A stretch of 23,466 nt of DNA from Paralactobacillus_A sp963926925 (GCA_963926925.1 CAWUZD010000063.1:1-23466), one strand, 5' to 3'. Positions 16,322 through 23,408 are shown, counted from the stretch's first letter. The notes: generated from the letters alone by a model not told the origin. Numbers and translations: made by a program.

Positions 16322-16566
16322 CATTCATTTTCATCAAATTTTAAATCAATGGTTTGTGTCAATAAATCGGCATAGTTATAGGACACATGACGAGCATAAG
16401 TATTGCGTTCATGATCTAATTCAATCACAAAAATAGCTGGATAGGTATTGGTCAAAATTCCATTATGCTTAATAATCCGATTACGACCAGCCTGAACAGC
16501 AACTTGCAAATGTTGACCAAGATGTTCATCTAAATATTGTTTAATTTGTGCTAATGTTATTGGCAT
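16321..16566 (-). CDS. veg: Veg protein (DUF1021)
   Basis: An 81-residue protein of the Veg family, a small highly expressed protein of Firmicutes that in B. subtilis promotes biofilm gene expression; its biochemistry is not settled. The sequence shows the family outline: an N-terminal helix (LAQIKQYLDEHLGQ), then beta strands with GRNRIIKHNGILTNTYPAIFVIEL, and YNYADLLTQTIDLKF near the end. ATG 16566 has GAGG nine bases upstream. It lies between rsmA and ispE, the usual order in Bacilli, and forms its own unit: a candidate promoter at 16626-16652, a 7-bp hairpin in the leader at 16587-16605, and a terminator at its stop codon. Confidence 0.93.
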   Translation of the reverse strand: MPITLAQIKQYLDEHLGQHLQVAVQAGRNRIIKHNGILTNTYPAIFVIELDHERNTYARHVSYNYADLLTQTIDLKFDENE

Positions 16567-16625
16567 ACTACATTCCTCACAATCATCTTATTACTTACTA
16601 ATAAGAATTTAAAAATAAAGATATC

Positions 16626-16652
16626 ATTATAATAGTAACATGATTGTCACAA
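16626..16652 (-). promoter_or_regulatory. Candidate promoter of veg
   Basis: On the minus strand a perfect TATAAT (16631-16626) follows TTGTGA (16652-16647) with a short 15-base spacer. A perfect 7-bp hairpin with a five-base loop lies in the leader at 16587-16605, just upstream of the ribosome binding site. Confidence 0.4.
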
Positions 16653-16670
16653 ATTAACACATTTCAACCG

Positions 16671-17543
16671 TTATCTTAAACTTTGTAAAGCATGATATAA
16701 CTTCACAAATTGATTAACATCAAGTCGTTCCGCCCGAATTTGTGGGTCAATGTCGTTCGCAGTTAAAACTTGTTGTAGTTTTTCTTTAATAGTTGGTTGT
16801 TTACCATACATATTCAACAAATTATTCCACAAACTTTTGCGCCGTTTAGCAAAGCAACCTTTAACAAACTTAGAAAATTGCTTTTGTTCATCTAAAGCAA
16901 CTAGTGGTTGTTGCCGTGGTACTAAACGCACAATTGCTGAATCAACATTGGGTTGTGGGAAGAAAACAGTCCGGGGTACATTAAAAACAATTTGGGCATT
17001 AGTTAATGTCTGAACACTGACAGACAAACTGCCATAAGCCTTCGTTCCTGGTGCAGCCGTGAGCCGTTGCGCAACTTCTTTTTGCATCATCATCACCATA
17101 CATGCAAATGGCAATTGCACTTGTAATAAATGCATCATGATTGGTGTAGTAATGTAGTATGGCAAGTTAGCCACTACTTTTAATTGATGCTTACCATCAA
17201 AATGTTGGTTTAAAGTCGTTGTTAAATCAGCACTCAAAATATCTTGATTAATAATTACCACATTGGGATATGGTTGTAATGTTTCTTTAAGAACTGGAAT
17301 TAAGCGTTGGTCAATTTCAAAAGCTAAGACCTGGTGGGCCCGTTTGGCTAATTGTTCAGTTAATGCCCCAATCCCAGGACCAATTTCAATTACATCATCA
17401 TCTTGACTAACTTCAGCTGCGGTCACGATATTAATTAAAATATCCTTATTAGTTAAAAAGTTTTGGCCAAGACTTTTTTTAAGTTGCAAATGATATTTTT
17501 GTAAAATTGCTTTTGTACGTTGTGGAGTTACAATATCAGTCAT
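16671..17543 (-). CDS. rsmA: 16S rRNA dimethyladenosine transferase
   Basis: KsgA/RsmA dimethylates two adjacent adenosines near the 3' end of 16S rRNA, a late step in small-subunit assembly. The 290 residues show LKKSLGQNFL near residue 22, the SAM-binding motif IEIGPGIGALTEQLA at about 53-67, acidic FEID at the end of the second strand, and the catalytic NLPYYITTP near residue 125. ATG 17543 shares its first base with the rnmV stop codon (TAATG), and its GAGG binding site lies inside rnmV, so translation is probably coupled. It is the last gene of tatD-rnmV-rsmA; no hairpin with a T tract is evident right after the stop, and veg starts from its own promoter. Confidence 0.97.
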   Translation of the reverse strand: MTDIVTPQRTKAILQKYHLQLKKSLGQNFLTNKDILINIVTAAEVSQDDDVIEIGPGIGALTEQLAKRAHQVLAFEIDQRLIPVLKETLQPYPNVVIINQDILSADLTTTLNQHFDGKHQLKVVANLPYYITTPIMMHLLQVQLPFACMVMMMQKEVAQRLTAAPGTKAYGSLSVSVQTLTNAQIVFNVPRTVFFPQPNVDSAIVRLVPRQQPLVALDEQKQFSKFVKGCFAKRRKSLWNNLLNMYGKQPTIKEKLQQVLTANDIDPQIRAERLDVNQFVKLYHALQSLR

Positions 17544-18106
17544 TATTTTTCCTCATCATTAATTTGATTAATCGCAGTTTGCAAAGCGGTTGGTGTAATC
17601 GCAAACTGGTGCAAGCGTCGCATTAATTGCTTGCCATTAGCATATCCAATATGCAAAATATCACCTAACCGTTCCCGCCGGTGCCGAGCATGCGGACCAA
17701 TGATTAAACCATCAGCAATCAATGTTTCGCGTGAAATAACTGGCAAATCATCAGTTACTAATGGTGTATAAACATGTTGTAATACTTGTCTTAAAACGGC
17801 TGGCGAAGCATGTTCAACGCCTAAACTACCATTTTTATTAGGAACGGCATCTTTACGAGTTAAGAAAGCATGTTTTACACCAGGAACATGCTGAGTAATG
17901 ATATTACGAATTCGTTTCCCTGAAAAATCAGGATCGGTTAAGACAATTACCCCACGGGTTGCTTGAGCCAATTTAATTTGGGCTAATGTTTGTTGATTAA
18001 TAGCCGAACCATTCGTTTCAATTGTATCAATATCATCACCAAGTGCTTCACGTAAACGAGCGGTATCATCGCGTCCTTCAACAACAATTACTTCTTTAAT
18101 CTTCAT
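17543..18106 (-). CDS. rnmV: Ribonuclease M5
   Basis: Toprim-domain endonuclease that makes the final cuts in 5S rRNA precursors of Firmicutes. The 187 residues open MKIKEVIVVEGRDDTARL, containing the Toprim Glu, followed by ETNGSAI and the Toprim Asp pair in LTDPDFSGKRIR near residue 60-70. The C-terminal part holds EHASPAVLRQVL and a basic GPHARHRRERLGD. I prefer ATG 18106 because the family begins at this residue; a GTG two codons upstream (18112) is the alternative. The start overlaps the tatD end by 11 bases and the stop overlaps rsmA by one base, so the three genes form a tight operon. Confidence 0.96.
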   Translation of the reverse strand: MKIKEVIVVEGRDDTARLREALGDDIDTIETNGSAINQQTLAQIKLAQATRGVIVLTDPDFSGKRIRNIITQHVPGVKHAFLTRKDAVPNKNGSLGVEHASPAVLRQVLQHVYTPLVTDDLPVISRETLIADGLIIGPHARHRRERLGDILHIGYANGKQLMRRLHQFAITPTALQTAINQINDEEK

Positions 18107-18875
18107 TTTCACTCAATCCATAAATTTGATTAGCATTATGCCAAGTATGTTGGGCAATTGTTTCCATATCAACATTACGTAATTTCGCAATTGCTGCCAC
18201 TACATAATGCGTATAACCAGGTTCATTCTGATGCCCACGATAAGGAACTGGCGTTAAGTATGGTGCATCAGTTTCAACAAGCATCCGGTCTAATGGTACC
18301 ATTTGAGCTGCTTCATGTACTAATGGGGCATTTTTAAAACTAACTACCCCACTAAATGATAAATACATCCCTAAATCTAAAAATTTTTGTGCCCACTCTT
18401 TACTACCATTAAAACTATGAATAATACCACCATAAGTCAACTTAGCATCACGTAAAATTTGATAAGTATCTGCCAAAGCATCACGGGTATGAATGGCAAC
18501 TGGCAAATGTAATTGTTCAGCAATATCAAGTTGCCGCCGAAAAACATTTTGTTGTTGGTCATGTGGTGAAGTATTCCAATGATAATCTGGGCCAATTTCA
18601 CCCAAAGCCACTGTTTTCTTATTTTGTAATTGGGTAATTAATTGATCTTCAATAGTTTGGTTATAATCCTTAGCAAATTCGGGATGCCAACCCACAATTG
18701 CATACAAATTATCAAATTGCTTAGCTAACCGTATGGCACCAGCATTTAACTCAGCATCAGAACCAACAATTGCCATTCTCTTAACATCCAATTCAGCCGC
18801 ATGCTTAACATAATAAGCTTCATTACCAGCAAACGGCGTATCGTTTAAATGTGTATGTGAATCAAAGATTTTCAT
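18096..18875 (-). CDS. TatD-family metal-dependent DNase
   Basis: Amidohydrolase-fold hydrolase of the TatD family (YabD in B. subtilis), usually a 3'-5' exonuclease or DNase with two metal ions. Metal-binding residues are visible in order: FDSHTHLND (His7, His9), GEIGPDYHW near residue 92, IHTRDA near 128, IHSFNGS near 153 and VETDAPYLTP near 203. Length 259 is typical. ATG 18875 has AAGGAG eight bases upstream. It is the first gene of tatD-rnmV-rsmA. Only 19 bases separate its start codon from the metG terminator stem, so it cannot have a separate promoter in that gap. Confidence 0.95.
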   Translation of the reverse strand: MKIFDSHTHLNDTPFAGNEAYYVKHAAELDVKRMAIVGSDAELNAGAIRLAKQFDNLYAIVGWHPEFAKDYNQTIEDQLITQLQNKKTVALGEIGPDYHWNTSPHDQQQNVFRRQLDIAEQLHLPVAIHTRDALADTYQILRDAKLTYGGIIHSFNGSKEWAQKFLDLGMYLSFSGVVSFKNAPLVHEAAQMVPLDRMLVETDAPYLTPVPYRGHQNEPGYTHYVVAAIAKLRNVDMETIAQHTWHNANQIYGLSENED

Positions 18876-18891
18876 ATTTTTGCTCCTTACT

Positions 18892-18922
18892 AAAAACAGA
18901 CATGGTAACCACCATGTCTGTT
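18892..18922 (-). terminator. Terminator-like hairpin between metG and tatD
   Basis: A perfect 12-bp stem (18895-18906 with 18911-18922, loop of four) is followed on the minus strand by TTTTTAG and then by the tatD ribosome binding site. It should end most metG transcripts while allowing some to continue. Confidence 0.88.
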
Positions 18923-18929
18923 AGTTTTA

Positions 18930-20966
18930 TTAACCAATAATTGCGCCATTCGCAATTTCATGTGGCAATGTTAATAATTGCACATGACCATCATGTTCAG
19001 CTGAAAGTAACATGCCTTGGCTAATTTCACCACGCAACTTCCGTGGTTTTAAGTTAGTAACTGCAACGACTTTTTCACCAATTAATTGCTTGTAATCAGG
19101 ATAAAATTCAGCAATTCCAGAAATAATCTGCCGTGTGCCATCATCACCAGCATCTAAGGTGAATTTCAAAAGACGATCAGCTTTCGGAACTTTTTCGACA
19201 TCCAAGATTTCTGCTACCTTTAATTCAACCTTATCAAAATCATCAAAATTAATGGCTGGTTTAGTCAAGTTCAATTGTTTAGCTGGTGCTTGTTGTTGAT
19301 CAGTAATTGGGGCACCATCCTTTAATAACCCTTGGGCTTGGCTAATCTTTTGTTGACGTTTCATTTCAGTTTTAATGTAGTCAACTTCTTCATCAAAGTC
19401 TAAACGTGGGAAAATCGGTTTACCCTTTGCAACAACGGTCACATCGGCTGGAAATTCACCATAGACTAATTTATGTGCCAATTCACCATCAAAGTCTAAG
19501 CCTAATTGCCGGAAGATTTCCCGTGGAGCATGAGTCATTACTGGTTCTAGTAATAACGCAATTAACCGTAGTGATTCAGCTAAGTGTGCCATCACGCTAT
19601 CTAATGATGCTTTTTGTTGTGCATCCTTGGCTAATACCCATGGTTGGGTTTCATCAATATACTTATTAGCTCTTCTAATTAACCGCCAAACTTCTTCTAA
19701 AGCATCGGCAAAGTGATAATGATCCATTAAATCTTGATAACGAATCAAAACATCGCTTGCTAATGCGGCTAAATCATCATCATATTCGGTAACACCATCG
19801 TGCAATGCAGGAATATGACCATCTTCATACTTATTAATCATCGCAATGGTCCGGTTTAATAAGTTGCCCAAATCATTAGCTAAGTCATAGTTAACCCGGC
19901 TAACAAAATCTTCAGGAGTAAAGGTACCATCATCACCAAATGGAATAGCACGCATTAAGTAATACCGTAAAGCGTCTAAGCCATAACGATCAACTAACAT
20001 TTCTGGATAAACGACATTGCCCTTTGACTTAGACATTTTACCATCACGCATTAATAACCAACCATGACCAAAAACTTGTTTTGGTAATGGCAAACCTAAT
20101 GCCATTAAGATAATTGGCCAATAAATGGTGTGGAACCGCACAATTTCCTTACCAACTAATTGCACATTAGCTGGCCAAAACTTCTTAAACAAATAATCAT
20201 CATCAGAACCGTAACCAAGTGCAGTAATATAGTTAGTTAACGCATCTAACCAAACATAAATAACATGGTCAGGATCATCAGGAACAGGAATACCCCAATT
20301 AAATGAAGTCCGTGAAATTGAAAGATCTTCCAAACCTGGTTTCAAGAAGTTATTAATCATTTCCTTCTTCCGGGAAACAGGTTCAATAAAGTCGGGATGA
20401 TCAGCATAATATTGCAACAAACGATCAGCATATTTACTGGTCCGTAAGAAATATGACTTTTCTTTAACTTTTTCAACTTCATGACCAGAAGGAGCTTTCC
20501 CGCCGATTACTTTGCCGTTTTCATCACGATAAACTTCGGCTAATTGACTTTCAGTAAAGTATTCTTCATCAGAAACAGAATACCAACCTTCATATTCACC
20601 AAGATAAATATCGCCTTGATCTTTTAATTTTTTAAAGATTGCTTGTACTGCTTTAACATGTTCTTCATCAGTGGTCCGAATAAATTTAGTATTGGAAATT
20701 TCTAGTAACTTCCATAAATTTTTAATTTCGGCTGCCATTTGATCAACATATTTTTGGGGTGTAATTCCCTTAGTTTCGGCTTTTTGTTCAATCTTTAAAC
20801 CATGTTCATCAGTACCAGTAAGGAAATAAACATCAAAACCTTGTGCACGTTTATAACGTGCAATTACATCTGCAGCTACTGTTGTGTATGAATTACCTAA
20901 GGTTAAATGACCTGATGGGTAATAAATAGGTGTAGTTACATAAAAGGTAGGTTTATCTTCTGCCAT
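18930..20966 (-). CDS. metG: Methionyl-tRNA synthetase
   Basis: Charges tRNA-Met with methionine. The 678 residues comprise a class I catalytic domain with the HIGH-type sequence PSGHLTLGN (18-25), the KMSKS loop at 310-314, an anticodon-binding helical domain with RRANKYIDETQPW, and a C-terminal tRNA-binding EMAP-type domain (about 573-678, DKVELKVAEI to LSAEHDGHVQLL). The CP insertion lacks the Cys zinc knuckle, as in the shorter MetRS class. ATG 20966 has GGAGG ten bases upstream. The 94-base upstream gap has no T-box, unlike many Firmicutes tRNA synthetase genes. Transcription likely starts at an extended -10 promoter and reads partly into tatD. Confidence 0.98.
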   Translation of the reverse strand: MAEDKPTFYVTTPIYYPSGHLTLGNSYTTVAADVIARYKRAQGFDVYFLTGTDEHGLKIEQKAETKGITPQKYVDQMAAEIKNLWKLLEISNTKFIRTTDEEHVKAVQAIFKKLKDQGDIYLGEYEGWYSVSDEEYFTESQLAEVYRDENGKVIGGKAPSGHEVEKVKEKSYFLRTSKYADRLLQYYADHPDFIEPVSRKKEMINNFLKPGLEDLSISRTSFNWGIPVPDDPDHVIYVWLDALTNYITALGYGSDDDYLFKKFWPANVQLVGKEIVRFHTIYWPIILMALGLPLPKQVFGHGWLLMRDGKMSKSKGNVVYPEMLVDRYGLDALRYYLMRAIPFGDDGTFTPEDFVSRVNYDLANDLGNLLNRTIAMINKYEDGHIPALHDGVTEYDDDLAALASDVLIRYQDLMDHYHFADALEEVWRLIRRANKYIDETQPWVLAKDAQQKASLDSVMAHLAESLRLIALLLEPVMTHAPREIFRQLGLDFDGELAHKLVYGEFPADVTVVAKGKPIFPRLDFDEEVDYIKTEMKRQQKISQAQGLLKDGAPITDQQQAPAKQLNLTKPAINFDDFDKVELKVAEILDVEKVPKADRLLKFTLDAGDDGTRQIISGIAEFYPDYKQLIGEKVVAVTNLKPRKLRGEISQGMLLSAEHDGHVQLLTLPHEIANGAIIG

Positions 20967-20998
20967 AATCCCGTAACCTCCGTTAATTTAATAAATCT

Positions 20999-21007
20999 AG
21001 TATACCA
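20999..21007 (-). promoter_or_regulatory. Extended -10 promoter of metG
   Basis: The minus strand reads TGGTATACT, an extended -10 element identical to that of the TerC gene, 33 bases before the start codon. No good -35 is visible. Confidence 0.55.
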
Positions 21008-21022
21008 TATGTCGAATATTTA

Positions 21023-21046
21023 ATTCTTATACAAAATATAAGGAAT
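21023..21046. promoter_or_regulatory. Imperfect inverted repeat between metG and the flavocytochrome gene
   Basis: ATTCTTATA and TATAAGGAAT face each other across CAAAA; only one inserted G breaks the symmetry. The core 21027-21041 matches 11 of 15 positions of the PerR/Fur-type box TTATAATTATTATAA. In such AT-rich DNA this could be chance; a regulator is inferred only weakly. Confidence 0.3.
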
Positions 21047-21093
21047 TAATTTATGTTTATTTGTTACGATTAAGTAACGAGGTGATTCAATTA

Positions 21094-22374
21094 ATGAAAA
21101 AAACTAAGCCGCTAACCATTGTTATGGTTAGTCTTTTACCAATTTTAATGGCAATGCCATTATTCTTTCTTGGCAAACCAAAATTCAAATATCTCGTAGG
21201 TGAATTAGCCTATTGCTTATTTATTTGTGATGTTATCATTGGACTTCGACCACGTTGGCTTGAAAAAAGAATTGAATTAAAAACACTTTATCTAGTTCAT
21301 GGTTTCATGGCCATTTTTGCTGTTGGTTTGGCAATTATTCATGAACTATTAAGTCATTTACATGGCTTAGCTGGCACAATGGGTAATATTGCTTTTTATG
21401 GTTCAATTGGGTTTGCAGTTTTAGAATTAATTTTCTTATCTAACCAATTCTTATATGATATTCCCATCGTTAATCAAGTATTAAAAGTAATTCGGTGGTT
21501 AAGCAGTCGTCTTTATATTTCCCGTGAATTAAACTTATTTCTCCATTTATTTACGCCATTTATCGTCATTTTTGTTTTTCTACATGTCTTATTAATTCCT
21601 AAGTTTTCACACAATTCTAATTTCATGTTTTTCTTTGTTAGTTACTTTGGAATCTTTATTTTCTTGTATCTATACTATGGTATCTATACCAAACTTCATG
21701 TTAGTCATTATGTAGTAACAAGTATTAATCAAGAAAATAATCATTCATTTGAATTAACACTAACATATAAATTTGGCAAACATCTCAAAATTAAAGGTGG
21801 TCAATTTATCTTTATTGCCACACCTTTTTCGTTCATTAGTGAATACCATCCTTTCTCAGTACTCGCTGTTAAGGATAATGGCAAACAAATTAAACTTGGC
21901 ATTAAAGAAGAAGGCGATTTCACCAAAAAGATGGCCCAATTACAAAAAGGTACCATGATTAGAATTAAAGGTGTTTATGGACATATGACTGCACCAAGTA
22001 ATAAACAACCTGTAATTTGTATTGCGGGTGGAATCGGCATTACACCATGCATCAGTCTCTTATCATCATTACCAACCCAACGCCAAGGTATTTTATTATG
22101 GAGTGTTCATGCTAAGAATGATTTAATTTTCCAAAACGAATTAACTAAACTAGTCCAAACTCATCCCAATGTTAAAGTAATTTGTCATATTTCTAGTGAA
22201 GAAGGCCATTTAAATGAAAATAAATTAAATAATGATCTTAATTCATTAAAATCAAAAAACAATGCTAATTACTTCATTTGTGGACCACAGCGGATGAGCA
22301 ATAGTATCACCACTGATTTGGAGAAGATAGGCATTAGTTCGCGTCACATCTTATCAGAAGGTTTCATCTTCTAA
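21094..22374 (+). CDS. NADPH-oxidase-like membrane flavocytochrome (ferric reductase superfamily)
   Basis: A 426-residue membrane oxidoreductase that should pass electrons from cytosolic NAD(P)H through FAD and two hemes across the membrane to oxygen or ferric iron. The first 200 residues hold about six membrane segments. His69 and His83 lie 14 apart in one helix and His151 and His164 lie 13 apart in a later one, the spacing of the bis-heme ligands in NOX enzymes. The cytosolic part has the FAD motif HPFS (252-255), the nucleotide loop GGIGITP (312-318) and the CGP motif (396-398). I chose ATG 21094 because GAGGTG lies nine bases upstream; a TTG at 21061 would lack one. The closest relative I can name is the streptococcal SpNOX type. 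It is divergent from metG and convergent with ribU. The electron acceptor is unknown. Confidence 0.88.
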   Translation: MKKTKPLTIVMVSLLPILMAMPLFFLGKPKFKYLVGELAYCLFICDVIIGLRPRWLEKRIELKTLYLVHGFMAIFAVGLAIIHELLSHLHGLAGTMGNIAFYGSIGFAVLELIFLSNQFLYDIPIVNQVLKVIRWLSSRLYISRELNLFLHLFTPFIVIFVFLHVLLIPKFSHNSNFMFFFVSYFGIFIFLYLYYGIYTKLHVSHYVVTSINQENNHSFELTLTYKFGKHLKIKGGQFIFIATPFSFISEYHPFSVLAVKDNGKQIKLGIKEEGDFTKKMAQLQKGTMIRIKGVYGHMTAPSNKQPVICIAGGIGITPCISLLSSLPTQRQGILLWSVHAKNDLIFQNELTKLVQTHPNVKVICHISSEEGHLNENKLNNDLNSLKSKNNANYFICGPQRMSNSITTDLEKIGISSRHILSEGFIF

Positions 22375-22409
22375 AAAAAGTCGTTCATGATGACATGAAC
22401 GACTTTTTA
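22374..22409. terminator. Bidirectional terminator between the flavocytochrome gene and ribU
   Basis: A 9-bp stem (22380-22388 with 22395-22403) has A residues on the left and T residues on the right and lies between two convergent stop codons. Confidence 0.9.
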
Positions 22410-22410
22410 A

Positions 22411-22980
22411 TTACATTTTAATAAAACGTGTTAAATAAGGCTTGAGTAATCTGAAAATAATTAAAAATAAAATATTAATGACAATGCCCTTAATTAAATT
22501 AAACGGTATTACCCCGGCAATTACTAACTTAGCAAGTGAAAATGATAATTTCATTCCTAAAAGATTAATATATAATGGCGTAATTATAAAGTAATTAGCT
22601 ACTCCCATTACCGTTGTTAAAAGTAATGTACTAACAATCATTGCTAACATGACATCATTATTTTTTAACGTAAAATGATGCTTTTTCAAAATTAAGTACA
22701 AAGGCACACATAAACAAATAACTGCTAATAAATTACTGCTAACACCAATCATATTCGGCAGCGTTGGTCCCGTCATTACTAAATAAAGCAATTCTGCAAT
22801 TAATGCAATTATTAGTCCATCTTTCAGACCAAGTAATGCCATTCCTAATAAAATAATTAAACTTGAAAAATCAATTTTTAACCATGGGACAATTGGAATA
22901 AGTGGAAATGATAAGTACATTAGTACATAAGTGATTGCTGCTAACACAGCAATAAAAGTAAGCTGTTGATATTTATGCAT
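22411..22980 (-). CDS. ribU: Riboflavin ECF transporter S component
   Basis: Membrane substrate-binding subunit that captures riboflavin for the shared ECF energy-coupling module, which is not in this window. The 189 residues form six hydrophobic segments. The PWLKIDFSSLIILLG stretch near residue 32-46 and LGLKDG are typical of RibU. I chose ATG 22980 because AGGAGG lies six bases upstream; an in-frame codon at 23028 would place the start inside the riboswitch terminator and is rejected. Expression is predicted to be switched off by FMN through the riboswitch at 23067-23179. Its presence suggests the cell depends on external riboflavin. It is convergent with a flavin-dependent flavocytochrome. 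Confidence 0.95.
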   Translation of the reverse strand: MHKYQQLTFIAVLAAITYVLMYLSFPLIPIVPWLKIDFSSLIILLGMALLGLKDGLIIALIAELLYLVMTGPTLPNMIGVSSNLLAVICLCVPLYLILKKHHFTLKNNDVMLAMIVSTLLLTTVMGVANYFIITPLYINLLGMKLSFSLAKLVIAGVIPFNLIKGIVINILFLIIFRLLKPYLTRFIKM

Positions 22981-23014
22981 CAGTGACCTCCTAAGAGATT
23001 CACCTTCAAGTGAA

Positions 23015-23052
23015 GAAAAAAAGTCCACAAACTTCAGGAAAATTTGCAGACT
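23015..23052 (-). terminator. Riboswitch-controlled terminator in the ribU leader
   Basis: On the minus strand a stem starting AGTCTGCAAA and ending TTTGTGGACT (23052-23022, with G-U pairs) is followed by seven T residues (23022-23016). Its left arm contains GCAAAT (23047-23042), which can pair instead with ATTTGC at the 3' side of riboswitch stem P1 (23070-23065), giving an antiterminator. Confidence 0.85.
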
Positions 23053-23066
23053 GATGCCTCATTAGC

Positions 23067-23179
23067 AAATCTTCTTCCATCCAGACTTTACTGTCGGTAT
23101 TGGAATTTCACCAATTCAATCCTTACGGAGTCGCGGACTATCACCGCCGGTCGGGAAATTAACCCTGCCCTGAAGATTT
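23067..23179 (-). ncRNA. FMN riboswitch (RFN element) of ribU
   Basis: The minus strand shows the RFN core in order: AGGGCAGGG, CCGACCGGCGGT, AGTCCGCGA, GGTGAAATTCC, ACCGACAGT and AGTCTGGATGGAAGAAG. The closing stem P1 is eight base pairs (AAATCTTC with GAAGATTT). FMN binding keeps P1 closed and leaves the terminator free to form, so ribU would be off when flavin is plentiful. This is the transcriptional OFF design common in Firmicutes. Confidence 0.97.
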
Positions 23180-23191
23180 ATCTCAATTAAT

Positions 23192-23220
23192 ATTTTATAT
23201 GTAGTATCATAAGCAGTTAA
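23192..23220 (-). promoter_or_regulatory. Candidate promoter of ribU
   Basis: On the minus strand TTAACT (23220-23215) and TAAAAT (23197-23192) are 17 bases apart, placing the start near 23185, just before riboswitch stem P1. Its -35 abuts the -35 of the divergent small RNA; both fall in the palindrome GTTAATTAAC (23216-23225). Confidence 0.55.
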
Positions 23221-23248
23221 TTAACAAAATGCAAATAGCTGCTATAAT
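23221..23248 (+). promoter_or_regulatory. Promoter of the plus-strand small RNA
   Basis: TTAACA (23221-23226) and a perfect TATAAT (23243-23248) are 16 bases apart. The start would fall near 23253-23256, right before the closing stem of the small RNA. Confidence 0.65.
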
Positions 23249-23254
23249 AATTAG

Positions 23255-23360
23255 TAGAGGAACAGTGATGATTGATTATTTGGAGAAGAAGCTCTACATA
23301 AGAAATCTTAATCTCGAAGACTCCAGTAGAGCCGAAGTGATTACTGTTCCTCCTTTTTTT
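23255..23360 (+). ncRNA. Candidate structured small RNA of unassigned family
   Basis: About 105 nt with its own promoter. A perfect 10-bp closing stem (23257-23266 with 23343-23352) is followed by C and seven T residues (23354-23360), so the closing stem doubles as terminator. Inside lie a 7-bp stem GCTCTAC/GTAGAGC (23291-23297 with 23326-23332) and a small TAAG/CTTA hairpin (23299-23310). GGAG (23282-23285) could pair with CTCC (23321-23324) in the loop, giving a pseudoknot. It lacks the conserved domain of SRP RNA and is too short for 6S RNA or tmRNA. A small reading frame overlaps it; see the separate entry. Confidence 0.65.
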
Positions 23361-23399
23361 ATACATAAAAATAAAAAAGGCCTTCACTCCGTCCTCTAG
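23268..23399 (+). CDS. Possible 43-residue small protein overlapping the small RNA
   Basis: An ATG at 23268, with AGAGG seven bases upstream, opens a frame to TAG at 23397-23399 (MIDYLEKKLYIRNLNLEDSS..., then a Pro-Phe and Lys-rich end). The binding site would be locked in the 10-bp closing stem, and the frame runs through the T tract of the apparent terminator and into the opposite-strand hairpin. I recognise no family. It uses AGA for both of its arginines, while the large genes here mostly use CGN. It is soluble in character, not a membrane toxin. The RNA reading is preferred. Confidence 0.25.
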   Translation: MIDYLEKKLYIRNLNLEDSSRAEVITVPPFFIHKNKKGLHSVL

Positions 23400-23408
23400 A
23401 GCAAAGGC
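23373..23408 (-). terminator. Terminator ending a minus-strand RNA from beyond the window
   Basis: A hairpin with arms GCCTT and AAGGC (23408-23380) is followed on the minus strand by C and six T residues (23378-23373). It faces the small-RNA terminator, so the two transcripts converge here. It is also the second copy of the tandem hairpin motif. Confidence 0.75.

Noticed and set aside
20967..21093. T-box or S-box leader before metG
   Set aside because: The gap to the divergent gene is short and lacks the T-box sequence and the SAM riboswitch core; only a promoter and an imperfect repeat are visible.
22981..23028. Upstream extension of ribU by 16 codons
   Set aside because: The extension runs through the riboswitch terminator, while AGGAGG lies six bases before the ATG at 22980.
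23255..23360. SRP RNA (small cytoplasmic RNA)
   Set aside because: The conserved GGAAG/AGCAGC-type apical domain is absent.
23255..23408. Type I toxin-antitoxin pair of the Fst kind
   Set aside because: The layout of convergent RNAs is suggestive, but the small peptide has no hydrophobic membrane segment and the repeats lie together at one end instead of flanking the module.
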